From an uncultured Eubacterium sp. (GTDB taxonomy: Bacteria > Bacillota > Clostridia > Lachnospirales > Lachnospiraceae): a DNA stretch of 64,000 nucleotides. The translations under genes were made by a program, and so were the position numbers. Under the pieces are notes generated by a model that worked only from the letters and a program-made list of their open reading frames with translations, did not search any database and was not told the DNA's origin. Of this stretch, positions 23,171 to 32,717 are shown piece after piece; the stretch's first letter is position 1; each line of letters begins with the position of its first letter. The DNA is taken from positions 14,580 through 78,579 of the forward strand of contig CAJTRZ010000003.1 in the NCBI GenBank assembly GCA_910578975.1, read 5' to 3'.

Positions 23171-25159
23171 ATGGCAAAAAACGGAAGTTTATCAATTAAC
23201 AGTGAAAATATTTTCCCTATTATTAAAAAGTGGCTTTATTCAGACCATGATATCTTTTTTAGAGAATTGGTATCGAATGGCTGTGATGCTATCACCAAAT
23301 TAAAGAAACTAGATATGATTGGTGAAGCAAAAGTTGACAGTAATGAAGAATTCAAGATTCAGGTTCTCGCAAACCCTGAAGAAAAAACATTAACCTTTAT
23401 TGACAATGGTATTGGTATGACTGAGGAAGAGGTAGATGAATACATTAATCAGATTGCATTCTCCGGTGCTGAAGCTTTTCTGGAACAGTATAAGGATAAA
23501 ACATCTGAAGATCAGATTATCGGTCATTTCGGACTTGGTTTCTACTCTGCTTTCATGGTTGCTGACAGAGTTACGATTGAAACACTATCATATAAAGAAG
23601 GAGCCAAGGCAGTTCTGTGGGATTGCGAAGATGGAACTGAGTTTACCATGACAGATTCTGATAAGACTGACAGAGGTACTGTAATTACTCTTTACTTAAA
23701 TGAAGACAGTGTAGAATTCTGTAATCTATACCGTGCACAGGAAGTATTAAACAAGTACTGCTCTTTTATGCCAGTAGAGATTTATGTTTCTGATCCAACT
23801 GCTGAAACAGAATACGATACGATTCCGGAAGATGAAGTTACAGAAAAAGATACCATTGTAGAACATATCGTTGAACCTGCGAAAACAGAGGAAAAAGAAA
23901 ATGAAGATGGTACAAAGGAAACTGTTGAAATTGAGCCTGAAAAGAATATGGCAAAAATTGTTCGCCGTCCGGTAAGTGTCAGCGATACGACTCCTCTTTG
24001 GACAAAGCATCCAAATGAATGTACTGACGAAGAATACCGTGATTTTTACCATCGTGTATTTATGGATTATAAAGAACCACTTTTCTGGATTCATTTAAAT
24101 ATGGATTATCCATTTAATTTAAAAGGCATCTTATACTTCCCTAAAATTAATATGGAGTATGAATCTATTGAAGGAACCATTAAATTGTATAACAATCAGG
24201 TATTCATTGCAGATAATATCAAAGAAGTTATTCCTGAATTTTTAATGTTATTAAAAGGTGTCATTGACTGTCCTGACCTTCCATTGAATGTATCCCGTTC
24301 TGCTCTTCAGAACGACGGATTTGTTAAGAAGATTTCAGACTATATTACAAAAAAAGTTGCAGACAAACTTTCGGGAATGTGTAAAACTGATAAAGAAAAC
24401 TATGAAAAATACTGGGATGATATCAGCCCATTCATTAAATTTGGTTGCTTAAAAGATGAAAAATTCTGCGAAAAAATGTCAGATTACGTTTTATTTAAAA
24501 ATCTAGATGACAAATATCTCACATTTACAGAAGCACTGGAAGAAAACAAAGAAAAACACGAAAACATAATTTTCTATACAAATGATCCTGTACAGCAGAG
24601 CCAGTATGTAAATATGTTTAAAGCTGAAGGAATTGATGCGGTTATCTTAAAAGATAATATTGACCAACCGTTTATTTCACAATTAGAGTCTAAAAATGAA
24701 GGTGTCAAATTTAAACGTATCGATGATGAATTAAGTGATTCCTTTACTGAAGAATTAAGTAAAGATGATGAAAAAACTCTCAAAGAGAAATTATCAGAAA
24801 CATTTAAGAAAGCTCTTGGACGTGATATTGATATCAAAGTCCAGAAATTAAAAGATGAAAAAGTATCTTCTATGATTACTGTTTCGGAAGAAACCCGTCG
24901 TATGCAGGATATGATGAAGATGTATGGCATGTCTGGTATGGACCCATCTATGTTTGGTGGTGCCGGAGAAACTCTCACACTCAATGCAAACAATACTTTA
25001 GTAAAGTACATTGTGGATACTCCGGAAGGTGAAAATACTGAATTAATCTGTAAACAGTTATATGACTTAGCATTAATCAGTCATACTCCACTCAATCCTG
25101 ACAGCATGACTGCTTTTATTGAGAGAAGTAATAAAATCTTAGAGATATTAACAAAATAA
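23171..25159 (+). CDS. htpG: Hsp90-family chaperone HtpG
   Basis: An ATP-dependent Hsp90 chaperone of the cytosol. The 662 residues start with the GHKL ATPase domain (ELVSNGCDAITKLKK, DNGIGMT, GHFGLGFYSAFMVAD), then the middle domain (YFPKINMEYESIEGTIKLYNN, NVSRSALQND) and the C-terminal dimerisation domain. It is somewhat longer than E. coli HtpG because of an acidic stretch around residues 220-265 (EDGTKETVEIEPEKN) near the charged linker. An AAAGGAG box precedes the ATG. The perfect CIRCE site and promoter upstream indicate control by HrcA. In B. subtilis htpG is not HrcA-controlled, so this is a lineage difference. A terminator follows. Confidence 0.96.
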   Translation: MAKNGSLSINSENIFPIIKKWLYSDHDIFFRELVSNGCDAITKLKKLDMIGEAKVDSNEEFKIQVLANPEEKTLTFIDNGIGMTEEEVDEYINQIAFSGAEAFLEQYKDKTSEDQIIGHFGLGFYSAFMVADRVTIETLSYKEGAKAVLWDCEDGTEFTMTDSDKTDRGTVITLYLNEDSVEFCNLYRAQEVLNKYCSFMPVEIYVSDPTAETEYDTIPEDEVTEKDTIVEHIVEPAKTEEKENEDGTKETVEIEPEKNMAKIVRRPVSVSDTTPLWTKHPNECTDEEYRDFYHRVFMDYKEPLFWIHLNMDYPFNLKGILYFPKINMEYESIEGTIKLYNNQVFIADNIKEVIPEFLMLLKGVIDCPDLPLNVSRSALQNDGFVKKISDYITKKVADKLSGMCKTDKENYEKYWDDISPFIKFGCLKDEKFCEKMSDYVLFKNLDDKYLTFTEALEENKEKHENIIFYTNDPVQQSQYVNMFKAEGIDAVILKDNIDQPFISQLESKNEGVKFKRIDDELSDSFTEELSKDDEKTLKEKLSETFKKALGRDIDIKVQKLKDEKVSSMITVSEETRRMQDMMKMYGMSGMDPSMFGGAGETLTLNANNTLVKYIVDTPEGENTELICKQLYDLALISHTPLNPDSMTAFIERSNKILEILTK

Positions 25160-25174
25160 AACAGCTGATAATAT

Positions 25175-25227
25175 AAAAAGGTATCTACAGCTCTCCTTTA
25201 TTCGGATTTGAGTTTTGATACCTTTTT
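25175..25227. terminator. Terminator between htpG and the beta-CASP gene
   Basis: AAAAAGGTATC (25175-25185) pairs perfectly with GATACCTTTTT (25217-25227) over 11 bp with a T-run. It lies between convergent genes and can act in both directions. Confidence 0.85.
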
Positions 25228-25268
25228 ATTAACAAATAACTGTTGTTTTAATCAAATATATCTTGTTG

Positions 25269-26867
25269 CTATCTGTCCCATTTATCGCACAGTGACTGAA
25301 TCTGACTAGTAAACTTCGCAATATCTTTATTTGTACCACCTTCATTACGCTTAATAACAGCCATCAGTCTGTGTCCTGCATTCACAAGATTCTCATAGAG
25401 GCCTGTCGCTCTTCTTTGTTTTGCTTTCTGGCTGATTCGGATAGGAATGCCTTCCTTAACCAATTCTCCTGTTGCCAAATCAATCTGTGTTCCACTATAT
25501 GGAGCATAGGTCTGATAACCATATTCTTTATTCAATAATTCTGCAAATATATCACAGACCGTATCTTCCCCATGAACCACAAAAACTTTTTCTGGCTTTT
25601 GTTTCATAGCTTGAAGCCATTTAACCAGCTGTTTCTGATCTCCATGTCCACTGATTCCCTTTAAATTTTCGATATGGGCATTTACTGCAATTTCTTCTCC
25701 AAAAAGTTTTACTGTCTTTGCCCCTTCAAGAATTGCCCGCCCAAGAGTTCCTGGTGTCTGAAATCCTACAAACAAAATCGTATTGTTCTCTCTCCACAAA
25801 TTATGTTTTAAATGATGTCTGATACGACCTGCTTCACACATTCCTGAAGCTGATAAAATAACTTTCGGATTTATATTTTCGTTGATTGCAACGGAGTCAT
25901 TACTGGTCACTGATAGTTTCAATCCATCAAAACGTAACGGATTAATTCCGTTACGAATTAATTCCATTGTTTCCTCGTCAAAGCATTCTAATACATTTCC
26001 ATTAAAAATTGATGTAGCTTCTACTGCCAAAGGACTATCCACATATACTTCAAAATTCGGAAAATCCTTTACCATATTATCTTTTTTAATCTGACGCATA
26101 AAGTATAACATTTCCTGTGTTCTACCTACAGCAAAAGAAGGAATTATCACATTTCCTCCTCTGGCAAATGTTTCGTTTAAAATTCTTGCCAATTCACCAA
26201 CATAATCTGGTCTGTCTCCATGCAGCCTGTCTCCATATGTAGACTCAATCAAGACATAATCTGCTCCCTCCATGCTACCCGGGTCTTTAATTATCGGTTT
26301 GTCAATATTTCCAATATCTCCTGAAAAAATAATTTTCTTTGAAACCTTCTCTTCGGTTAATGTCATTTCTATACTTGCAGAACCAAGTAAATGTCCTGCA
26401 TCTACAAATTTTACTTTAATCTCGTCACATATTTTAACATCTGTATCATACTCCAGAGGCACCATTAAGTCGCATGCCCTGACAGCGTCTTCCATGGTAT
26501 ATATCGGCTCCATAGCCTCTTTTCCAGCCCGCTTTGCTTTTCTACTCTTCCACTGTGCCTCAAATTCCTGAATATGTGCACTGTCCCGGAGCATAATATT
26601 GCATAACTGGCAGGTGGCTTTTGTAGCAAACACTTCTCCTTTAAAACCTCTCTTTACCATAAGTGGTATCAATCCGGAATGGTCTATATGTGCATGGGTA
26701 AGGAATATGTAGTCAATATCACCAGCCATAACAGGCAATTCCTGATTCACATAAATATCCTTTCCCTGTTCCATACCACAATCTATAATGGCTTTCTTTT
26801 CTCCGACCTCAATATAATGACAACTTCCGGTCACTTCATGGTCTGCACCTAAAAATGTAAGAATCAT
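25269..26867 (-). CDS. Metallo-beta-lactamase/beta-CASP fold RNase-like protein
   Basis: A 532-residue protein of the metallo-beta-lactamase fold with an RNA-specificity domain, related to CPSF-type nucleases. Metal ligands are visible in FLTHAHIDHSG (HxHxDH) near residue 60 and in the VDAGHLLGSAS and FSGDIGN segments. The beta-CASP insertion lies in the middle (about 205-380, including SFAVGRTQEMLYFM). The RMMBL end carries GISGHGDQKQLVKWL and VFVVHGE. An AGGAGAT box precedes the ATG. The family cleaves or trims RNA in known members; the substrate here is unknown. It lies alone between a terminator and Uma2. Confidence 0.9.
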   Translation of the reverse strand: MILTFLGADHEVTGSCHYIEVGEKKAIIDCGMEQGKDIYVNQELPVMAGDIDYIFLTHAHIDHSGLIPLMVKRGFKGEVFATKATCQLCNIMLRDSAHIQEFEAQWKSRKAKRAGKEAMEPIYTMEDAVRACDLMVPLEYDTDVKICDEIKVKFVDAGHLLGSASIEMTLTEEKVSKKIIFSGDIGNIDKPIIKDPGSMEGADYVLIESTYGDRLHGDRPDYVGELARILNETFARGGNVIIPSFAVGRTQEMLYFMRQIKKDNMVKDFPNFEVYVDSPLAVEATSIFNGNVLECFDEETMELIRNGINPLRFDGLKLSVTSNDSVAINENINPKVILSASGMCEAGRIRHHLKHNLWRENNTILFVGFQTPGTLGRAILEGAKTVKLFGEEIAVNAHIENLKGISGHGDQKQLVKWLQAMKQKPEKVFVVHGEDTVCDIFAELLNKEYGYQTYAPYSGTQIDLATGELVKEGIPIRISQKAKQRRATGLYENLVNAGHRLMAVIKRNEGGTNKDIAKFTSQIQSLCDKWDR

Positions 26868-26942
26868 ATAATCATCTCCTAACTTTAGATTTTGCTATGT
26901 AGAAATAATACACGTTCATCTGCGTCTTAATATTATCCTGAA

Positions 26943-27584
26943 TTAACTACGATATTCCTTTATCCATTCAATGATTTTGGTAAAATAAATTTGCAATTCT
27001 CCATTGTAAATGTTGATTCCCTGTGGGGTATCAAAACCACAAATCATTGGCAGGTTTTCACCATCGAAATCATATATCAGAAGTTTTTCTTTATAAGGAT
27101 CTAAAATCCAATATTCCTTTACTCCCGCACTTTCATACTTTGCCAGTTTTTTTGTATAATCTTTTCTGGATGTAGAAGGTGATATTACCTCCAATACAAA
27201 ATCCGGTGCTCCATAAATCACTCTATTCATAAGCTTATCTTTATCACACAAAATGGCTACATCCGGCTGTACCATGGTTTTATTATCCCGGTCTAACTGT
27301 ACATCTATTGGAGAAATCAACGGAAGACATTTACCATTCTTTTCATAAATAAAATTGGCTATTTGACGATGTATCTCTCCTGCAATCAGTTGATGCAAAA
27401 CTGTCGGTGCCAACATTACATATAAATATCCGTCTATCAGTTCAAATCTCTGGTCCTCCGGTAATTTGTAATAATCCTCTATGGTATATTCCCCATTGAC
27501 GGGCTCCATATACGGAACACTCTCCCTAACACAAAATATCTCATCCTCGACTTTAATTTCATAAATCCCCTTTTTTCTATCCAT
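26943..27584 (-). CDS. Uma2 family putative endonuclease (DUF820)
   Basis: 213 residues from the ATG at 27584, chosen because AAAGGAGGT sits directly upstream; longer in-frame starts have no such site. It contains the PD-(D/E)xK-like Uma2 core: VQPDVAILCDKDK, then GAPDFVLEVISPSTSRKDY and LAKYESAGVKEYWILDP. Uma2 proteins are widespread restriction-endonuclease-like proteins with poorly known roles. No methyltransferase or transposase is nearby, so this is a solitary copy. The family assignment is firm; the activity is inferred. Confidence 0.87.
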   Translation of the reverse strand: MDRKKGIYEIKVEDEIFCVRESVPYMEPVNGEYTIEDYYKLPEDQRFELIDGYLYVMLAPTVLHQLIAGEIHRQIANFIYEKNGKCLPLISPIDVQLDRDNKTMVQPDVAILCDKDKLMNRVIYGAPDFVLEVISPSTSRKDYTKKLAKYESAGVKEYWILDPYKEKLLIYDFDGENLPMICGFDTPQGINIYNGELQIYFTKIIEWIKEYRS

Positions 27585-27663
27585 TTTTACCTCCTTTTGA
27601 TACACCGGGACATGATTAATGTACATATATACTAGCATCTCATCAGTTAATAATCAATTCTGT

Positions 27664-28659
27664 TTACATCAGATTATCAAATATTTCATTCACTACTTTT
27701 TCATACTTAAAAACATTCTGTGCTTTCCGAATCAGCTTTGCACATTTATGTGAATCTTTAGATAAAAATGACAAATAATTCCACATTTCTATCATCTTGT
27801 TAAGTAAATGCTTATCTGAACTCATTTCTTCCATAAAATCAGCATATAACTTATCATGAAATGCCCTAATAATTTCTTTCGATACACTCCTCTCATAATT
27901 GTTTTCTCTATTATAAGTACAGTTTCTTACGAAGTAATTATTTACCTGCTTTTCTTCCTTTGACTTTATTTCGATTGCCAGATTAGGATTTCTTAATAAT
28001 CCACGTCCAAGCATCACTGAATTAATATTGTATCTTAAAACAATTTTCTCATAGTCTTCGATTGTAAAGATATTCCCATTAAAACATAATGGATTTTTGC
28101 TTACCTGATACGCATAATCAAAAGCCTCCATATCTGGCTCTCCTTTGTATAACTGTACTCTTGTTCTTGGATGTACAATTACTTCTTCAAAAGGAAACTT
28201 GTTATACACTTGCATGATTTCTTCAAACTCAGAAGCATCTGTCACTCCTATACGTGTTTTTACTGATATTTTCATATCCAGTTTACAAAATACTTCATCA
28301 AAAAACTTCTCCATCAAATATGTATCTTTTAAGAATCCGGCTCCTCTCCCCTTTGGAACTACCGTTCCTGAAGGACAGCCTGCATTCAGATTGACTTCTT
28401 TATATCCCATATCTGCAATTTGTCTGGCACCTTTTATAAAATATTCTGCATTATTCGCCATAATCTGTGGTATTAAATTAACTTTGTCACTATTGTTCTC
28501 CGGTAATAAATCTTTTATCTCTCTCCCCTTTAATTTAGGATTATGACACGGTGAAATAAATGGTGCAAAATACTTATCCGGTCCTCCAAAAAATTCTGCA
28601 AAAGCATTTCTATATATAAACCCTGTAACACCATCTAATGGTGCAAAATATAGTTTCAT
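27664..28659 (-). CDS. tRNA-dihydrouridine synthase family protein
   Basis: Flavin-dependent reduction of uridine to dihydrouridine in tRNA. 331 residues starting MKLYFAPLDGVTG at 28659, preceded by GGAG. The TIM-barrel landmarks are VNLNAGCPSGTVVPKGRGAGF, with the catalytic cysteine in NAGCPS, then VKTRIGV, VIVHPRTR and VMLGRGLLRNP. The usual Dus motif is slightly changed (NAGCPSGTV in place of NxGCPxxxV). The C-terminus is short, as in small Firmicutes Dus proteins. It is read towards Uma2 with a 79-bp gap. Confidence 0.88.
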   Translation of the reverse strand: MKLYFAPLDGVTGFIYRNAFAEFFGGPDKYFAPFISPCHNPKLKGREIKDLLPENNSDKVNLIPQIMANNAEYFIKGARQIADMGYKEVNLNAGCPSGTVVPKGRGAGFLKDTYLMEKFFDEVFCKLDMKISVKTRIGVTDASEFEEIMQVYNKFPFEEVIVHPRTRVQLYKGEPDMEAFDYAYQVSKNPLCFNGNIFTIEDYEKIVLRYNINSVMLGRGLLRNPNLAIEIKSKEEKQVNNYFVRNCTYNRENNYERSVSKEIIRAFHDKLYADFMEEMSSDKHLLNKMIEMWNYLSFLSKDSHKCAKLIRKAQNVFKYEKVVNEIFDNLM

Positions 28660-28687
28660 ATGTATCTCCATTTCGTTGATTTTAAAA

Positions 28688-28791
28688 GTTCAACCACTCA
28701 GCTCCAATACATTTAAAATTTACATATTTTAACTCTTATTTTTTAATAACCCCATTCGTTTTATAGCGCATGGCTGAACTGTTAGTCATTA
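28688..28791 (+). repeat. Degraded copy of the interspersed palindromic element
   Basis: The right end TATAGCGCATGGCTGAACTG matches the other copies. The left end GTTCAACCACTCAGCTCCAA is a recognisable but mutated form of GTTCAGCCATCAGCTCGAA. The inner stem is lost. This lies in the divergent space between dus and argH, just upstream of the argH promoter. Confidence 0.55.
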
Positions 28792-28805
28792 TATCAAAAG
28801 ATTAT

Positions 28806-28833
28806 TTGAAAAACTACCATCATATGATATACT
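28806..28833 (+). promoter_or_regulatory. argH promoter
   Basis: TTGAAA (28806-28811), a 16-nt spacer and TATACT (28828-28833) lie about 125 nt before the argH start. The long leader holds no obvious riboswitch; no strong hairpin was seen in it. Confidence 0.6.
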
Positions 28834-28959
28834 TTTATAAGCATATTTTTTGTTTATAGTTTTCTAACACAATTTACTGTGGAAAATGAAAATTATATAG
28901 CTTTTTTAATATACAATTTTACACATATGCAAATAAATAAAATTAAGCGAGGTATACAT

Positions 28960-30330
28960 ATGAAATTATGGGGTGGTCGTTTCACAAAGGAAGAAAATCA
29001 ATTAGTTCACAACTTTAACGAATCTCTTTCTTTTGACCAGAAATTTTATGCACAGGATATCAGAGGGAGCATTGCACATGTAAAAATGCTCGGAAAACAA
29101 GGTATCATCTCCGAAGAAGAAATGAATCAGATTATAAAAGGATTAGAAGGTATTAAGGCAGATATTGATGCCGGCAGACTGGAATTTACCAAAGAAAGTG
29201 AAGATATTCACAGTTTTGTTGAGGCGAATCTGATTGAGCGTATTGGAGATGCTGGAAAGAAACTTCACACCGGGCGAAGCCGTAATGATCAGGTAGCCCT
29301 TGATATGAAGCTTTATACAAGAGATGAAGTTGTAGAAATGAACTCCTTATTGAAAACTCTTCTCTCTTCTTTATTGAAAGTCATGGAAGATAACACAGAA
29401 ACTTTCATGCCTGGATTTACACATTTACAAAAAGCCCAGCCAATCACACTGGCACACCATTTTGGCGCATATTTTGAAATGTTTAAACGTGACAGAGAGC
29501 GATTAAATGATATTTATAAAAGAATGAATTATTGTCCTTTAGGCTCTGGTGCATTAGCAGGCACTACTTATCCATTGGATAGAGAATATACTGCCAGTCT
29601 TCTAGATTTCGATGGTCCTACTTTAAACAGTATGGATTCTGTATCTGACAGAGATTATGTGATTGAACTTTTAAGCGCATTGTCTACCATAATGATGCAT
29701 TTGAGTCGTTTCTGTGAAGAGATTTGTATCTGGAACTCCAATGAATATCGTTTTGTAAACATTGATGACTCTTACAGTACCGGTTCTAGTATTATGCCAC
29801 AGAAGAAAAATCCTGATATTGCAGAGTTAATCCGCGGAAAAACCGGACGTGTATATGGTTCTTTGATTTCCATTCTCACAACGATGAAGGGAATTCCTCT
29901 TGCATACAATAAGGATATGCAGGAAGACAAAGAACTTACCTTTGATGCAATTGATACTGTAAAAGGCTGTATTGTTTTATTTACTGGTATGATTGATACT
30001 ATGACTTTTAATAATGACATTATGGAAGCAAGTACAAAACATGGTTTCACAAATGCCACAGATGCGGCTGATTATCTGGTTAATCACGGTGTACCATTCA
30101 GGGATGCCCATGGCATTGTTGGACAATTAGTTTTATTCTGTGAAGAAAAAGGTATTGCACTTGATGATATGACATTGGAGGAATATAAGGCTATCAGTCC
30201 TGTATTTGAAAAAGATATCTATGAAGCAATCAGTCTTGAAACATGTGTCAATAAGCGTATGACGATTGGTGCTCCTGGTCCGGATGCTATGAAACAAGTG
30301 ATTGAAGTATATAAAGAATATTTAAAATAG
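28960..30330 (+). CDS. argH: Argininosuccinate lyase
   Basis: Splits argininosuccinate to arginine and fumarate, the last step of arginine synthesis. 456 residues from MKLWGGRFTKEENQ at 28960, supported by a GCGAGG box; earlier in-frame starts are not supported. The fumarase/aspartase signature GSSIMPQKKNPD holds the catalytic serine loop, and HTGRSRNDQVALD and FTHLQKAQPITLAHH are the other conserved regions. Monocistronic: its own promoter lies upstream and a strong terminator follows. argG is not in the window. Confidence 0.97.
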   Translation: MKLWGGRFTKEENQLVHNFNESLSFDQKFYAQDIRGSIAHVKMLGKQGIISEEEMNQIIKGLEGIKADIDAGRLEFTKESEDIHSFVEANLIERIGDAGKKLHTGRSRNDQVALDMKLYTRDEVVEMNSLLKTLLSSLLKVMEDNTETFMPGFTHLQKAQPITLAHHFGAYFEMFKRDRERLNDIYKRMNYCPLGSGALAGTTYPLDREYTASLLDFDGPTLNSMDSVSDRDYVIELLSALSTIMMHLSRFCEEICIWNSNEYRFVNIDDSYSTGSSIMPQKKNPDIAELIRGKTGRVYGSLISILTTMKGIPLAYNKDMQEDKELTFDAIDTVKGCIVLFTGMIDTMTFNNDIMEASTKHGFTNATDAADYLVNHGVPFRDAHGIVGQLVLFCEEKGIALDDMTLEEYKAISPVFEKDIYEAISLETCVNKRMTIGAPGPDAMKQVIEVYKEYLK

Positions 30331-30337
30331 ACTATAC

Positions 30338-30379
30338 AAAAAACAGGTTTCTGTCAAATTGGCATGAAACCTGTTTTTT
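30338..30379. terminator. Terminator after argH
   Basis: AAAAAACAGGTTTC pairs with GAAACCTGTTTTTT around a 14-nt loop. It sits between convergent argH and proA, so it probably serves both. Confidence 0.9.
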
Positions 30380-30404
30380 AGTGTTTTCTTATATTGTTTT
30401 TTCT

Positions 30405-31682
30405 TTATAAATCTTTAAAATGAAAAGCGCTCTTGCCTTTTGCATAGTCATCCACAATATTTCCACTGCCATACAGCTTATACTTATAACTTACCAGTCC
30501 TTCTAATCCTACCGGACCTCTGGCATGGATTTTGCTGGTGCTGATTCCCACTTCTGCTCCGAAACCATATCGGTAACCATCTGCAAACCGTGTGGAGCAA
30601 TTCTGATATACCCCGGCAGAATCTACATATTTCATAAAATATTCTGCTGCCTCTTTGTCTTCTGTAATAATACAATCTGTATGATGTGATCCAAAATAAT
30701 TAATATGATCTATCGCCTTCTCCATAGAATCTACTTCTTTCGCAGACACGATCAAATCCAAATATTCTGTCTTGTCATCCTCGTCATTACTTTCTTCACA
30801 GCCTGTAAGACTTACTATCTTCTCACTTCCACGTAGTTCTACATGATTCTCTTTCAGTATTTCATATAGCTTAGGAACAAACTCATCTGCAATATCCTTA
30901 TGTATCAATAATGTCTCCACGGCATTACATGCAGATACATACTGGGTCTTTGCATCAATAATAATAGGAATCGCCTTTTCCATATTAGCATCCTTATCCA
31001 CATAGATATGACAGATACCATCTGCATGTCCCATTACCGGAATTTTTGTATTATTCATTATATACTGAACAAAAGCATTAGAGCCTCTTGGAATCAATAA
31101 GTCTACATGCTCGTTACAAGTGAGAAGCTCTGAAATCTCTGAACGTGCTTCCAACTGTAACATACAATTTTCTGGCATTCCTGATTTTGTTACTGCATCA
31201 TATATTATCTGAAACAGCACTCTATTACTGTTCATTGTCTCACTGCCACCCTTTAAGATAACACAGTTACCACTTTTAATACATAGGGCAGAAATCTGAA
31301 TCAAAGCATCTGGTCTTGCCTCAAATATCACACCAATCACACCGATAGGACAGGTCTCACGAACTAATGTCAAACCTTCATCTAACTGGCGGTTCATCTG
31401 CTTCCTAAATAATGGGTCAGGAAGTTTCACTAAATCCTGAATTCCTGCAATTACATCTCTAAGTTTTGTTTCATCAAATTTTAGTCTTTTCACAATCGGT
31501 GTTGCCACATTATCTCTTGCAGCCTGCTCTAAATCTTTTTTATTTGCTTCAAATATTTGCTCTCTATGTGTTTTTAATGCCTCAACTACTGCATTTAACG
31601 CATTATTTCTTTGTTCTTCACTGCTTCCTGCCATCTTAGGAGATGCCAGCTTTACAAGTTTTGCCTGTTGTTTTATATCCAT
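30405..31682 (-). CDS. proA: Gamma-glutamyl phosphate reductase
   Basis: Reduces gamma-glutamyl phosphate to glutamate semialdehyde with NADPH in proline synthesis. The 425 residues belong to the aldehyde dehydrogenase fold; the catalytic cysteine is in AKTQYVSACNAVETLL and the C-terminal signature is EVGISTSKIHARGPVGLEGL. A GGAGGAG box precedes the start. proB, its usual partner, is not next to it; a secreted-nuclease gene lies 15 bp upstream instead, so proA may be co-transcribed with the nuclease group (inference). Confidence 0.96.
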   Translation of the reverse strand: MDIKQQAKLVKLASPKMAGSSEEQRNNALNAVVEALKTHREQIFEANKKDLEQAARDNVATPIVKRLKFDETKLRDVIAGIQDLVKLPDPLFRKQMNRQLDEGLTLVRETCPIGVIGVIFEARPDALIQISALCIKSGNCVILKGGSETMNSNRVLFQIIYDAVTKSGMPENCMLQLEARSEISELLTCNEHVDLLIPRGSNAFVQYIMNNTKIPVMGHADGICHIYVDKDANMEKAIPIIIDAKTQYVSACNAVETLLIHKDIADEFVPKLYEILKENHVELRGSEKIVSLTGCEESNDEDDKTEYLDLIVSAKEVDSMEKAIDHINYFGSHHTDCIITEDKEAAEYFMKYVDSAGVYQNCSTRFADGYRYGFGAEVGISTSKIHARGPVGLEGLVSYKYKLYGSGNIVDDYAKGKSAFHFKDL

Positions 31683-31697
31683 TTTTTCTCCTCCTTT

Positions 31698-32717
31698 TTA
31701 CGGTTTACACTGCCCACAAGGTTCATATCCCTGTTTTATCAAATCTTCTCTGCCCCCTGCATATGTTCCTTTATTTGTTTCATTCATAAATTTTACACTT
31801 CTACAATTCTGCTTATGAAATTTATATGTGTTTAAATTTAATATATATTGTGTACTGGAAGATGAAGAACTTGTCTGACTCTTTTTGCTCACACTTTTCT
31901 TTTGGGTTATTTCTTCTACACCATTTGCATCAACACTACTGTCACCTGTTTTATAGTTAATTTCCACTCCTGGCTGTGCATTGTAACAGTATACATTAAA
32001 CGATATTCCCCTGCCCGTGTCCTCAACAGAATACCCCTCCATCTGAACACCGCTAGCAACTAAATTTCTCCCCTCATATACCGGAGTTACTCTGTAAAGC
32101 ACATGATTATCTGTTTCCTTTACATAGTCCGCCACCATCTCTTCAAAAGGTAGCATCCCATCTACATTCATATATCTCGTCCCGGTAATCAGATTTCTCT
32201 CATTTGCATTTTCCCCTGTCAGCTGATACCCAATCAAGTGACATCTGTTATATAAGTACTTTCCATCTACAAAGTCATACTTTACTCTATTCCACCCTGT
32301 AGGCTTTACCATACCAATATTTCCTCTTTTCTCCGTTGGCATAATATCTTTGCCTACACAAGCTAGTGCCACGCCACACCGTCCAAGAGAATCTAACTCA
32401 CTATAACTTTCAAAAGACTCATCTACAATTTCATTACTAGAAAATGCCGGTTTATTATTTTGTATCGTTACATATGGTTCATTATGAAATTCAGAAATTT
32501 CATTCAAACGAATATCATCACTTTCCAATTTATGCTCTATACGTTTTTCTTTTGTGTCAGTAGACACCTTAAGATAATCAGTTTTCCGCTGATTTATTTG
32601 CACTGTATCATTTGCGCATCCAAACAAAAATGCCACCATACACAATAATAATATTAAATTGAAAATATTTTTATATCTCTTGCTGTGTCTTCTGCGCTGA
32701 CGGAAATTATTTCTCAT
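31698..32717 (-). CDS. Secreted DNA/RNA non-specific endonuclease, probable lipoprotein
   Basis: 339 residues. A strongly basic N-terminus leads into a hydrophobic segment ending in FLFGC, a lipobox-like site, so it is probably an exported lipoprotein. The nuclease domain (NS_2 type, like streptococcal EndA/DNA-entry nucleases) spans about 95-250 with DSLGRCGVALACVG and the active-site region NRCHLIGYQLTGENANERN. A short zinc-binding-like module ends the protein: KFHKQNCRSVKFMN ... GYEPCGQCKP. The start overlaps the preceding small gene by 11 bp. Roles in nutrient DNA use or uptake are possible; no competence genes are in the window. Confidence 0.88.
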   Translation of the reverse strand: MRNNFRQRRRHSKRYKNIFNLILLLCMVAFLFGCANDTVQINQRKTDYLKVSTDTKEKRIEHKLESDDIRLNEISEFHNEPYVTIQNNKPAFSSNEIVDESFESYSELDSLGRCGVALACVGKDIMPTEKRGNIGMVKPTGWNRVKYDFVDGKYLYNRCHLIGYQLTGENANERNLITGTRYMNVDGMLPFEEMVADYVKETDNHVLYRVTPVYEGRNLVASGVQMEGYSVEDTGRGISFNVYCYNAQPGVEINYKTGDSSVDANGVEEITQKKSVSKKSQTSSSSSSTQYILNLNTYKFHKQNCRSVKFMNETNKGTYAGGREDLIKQGYEPCGQCKP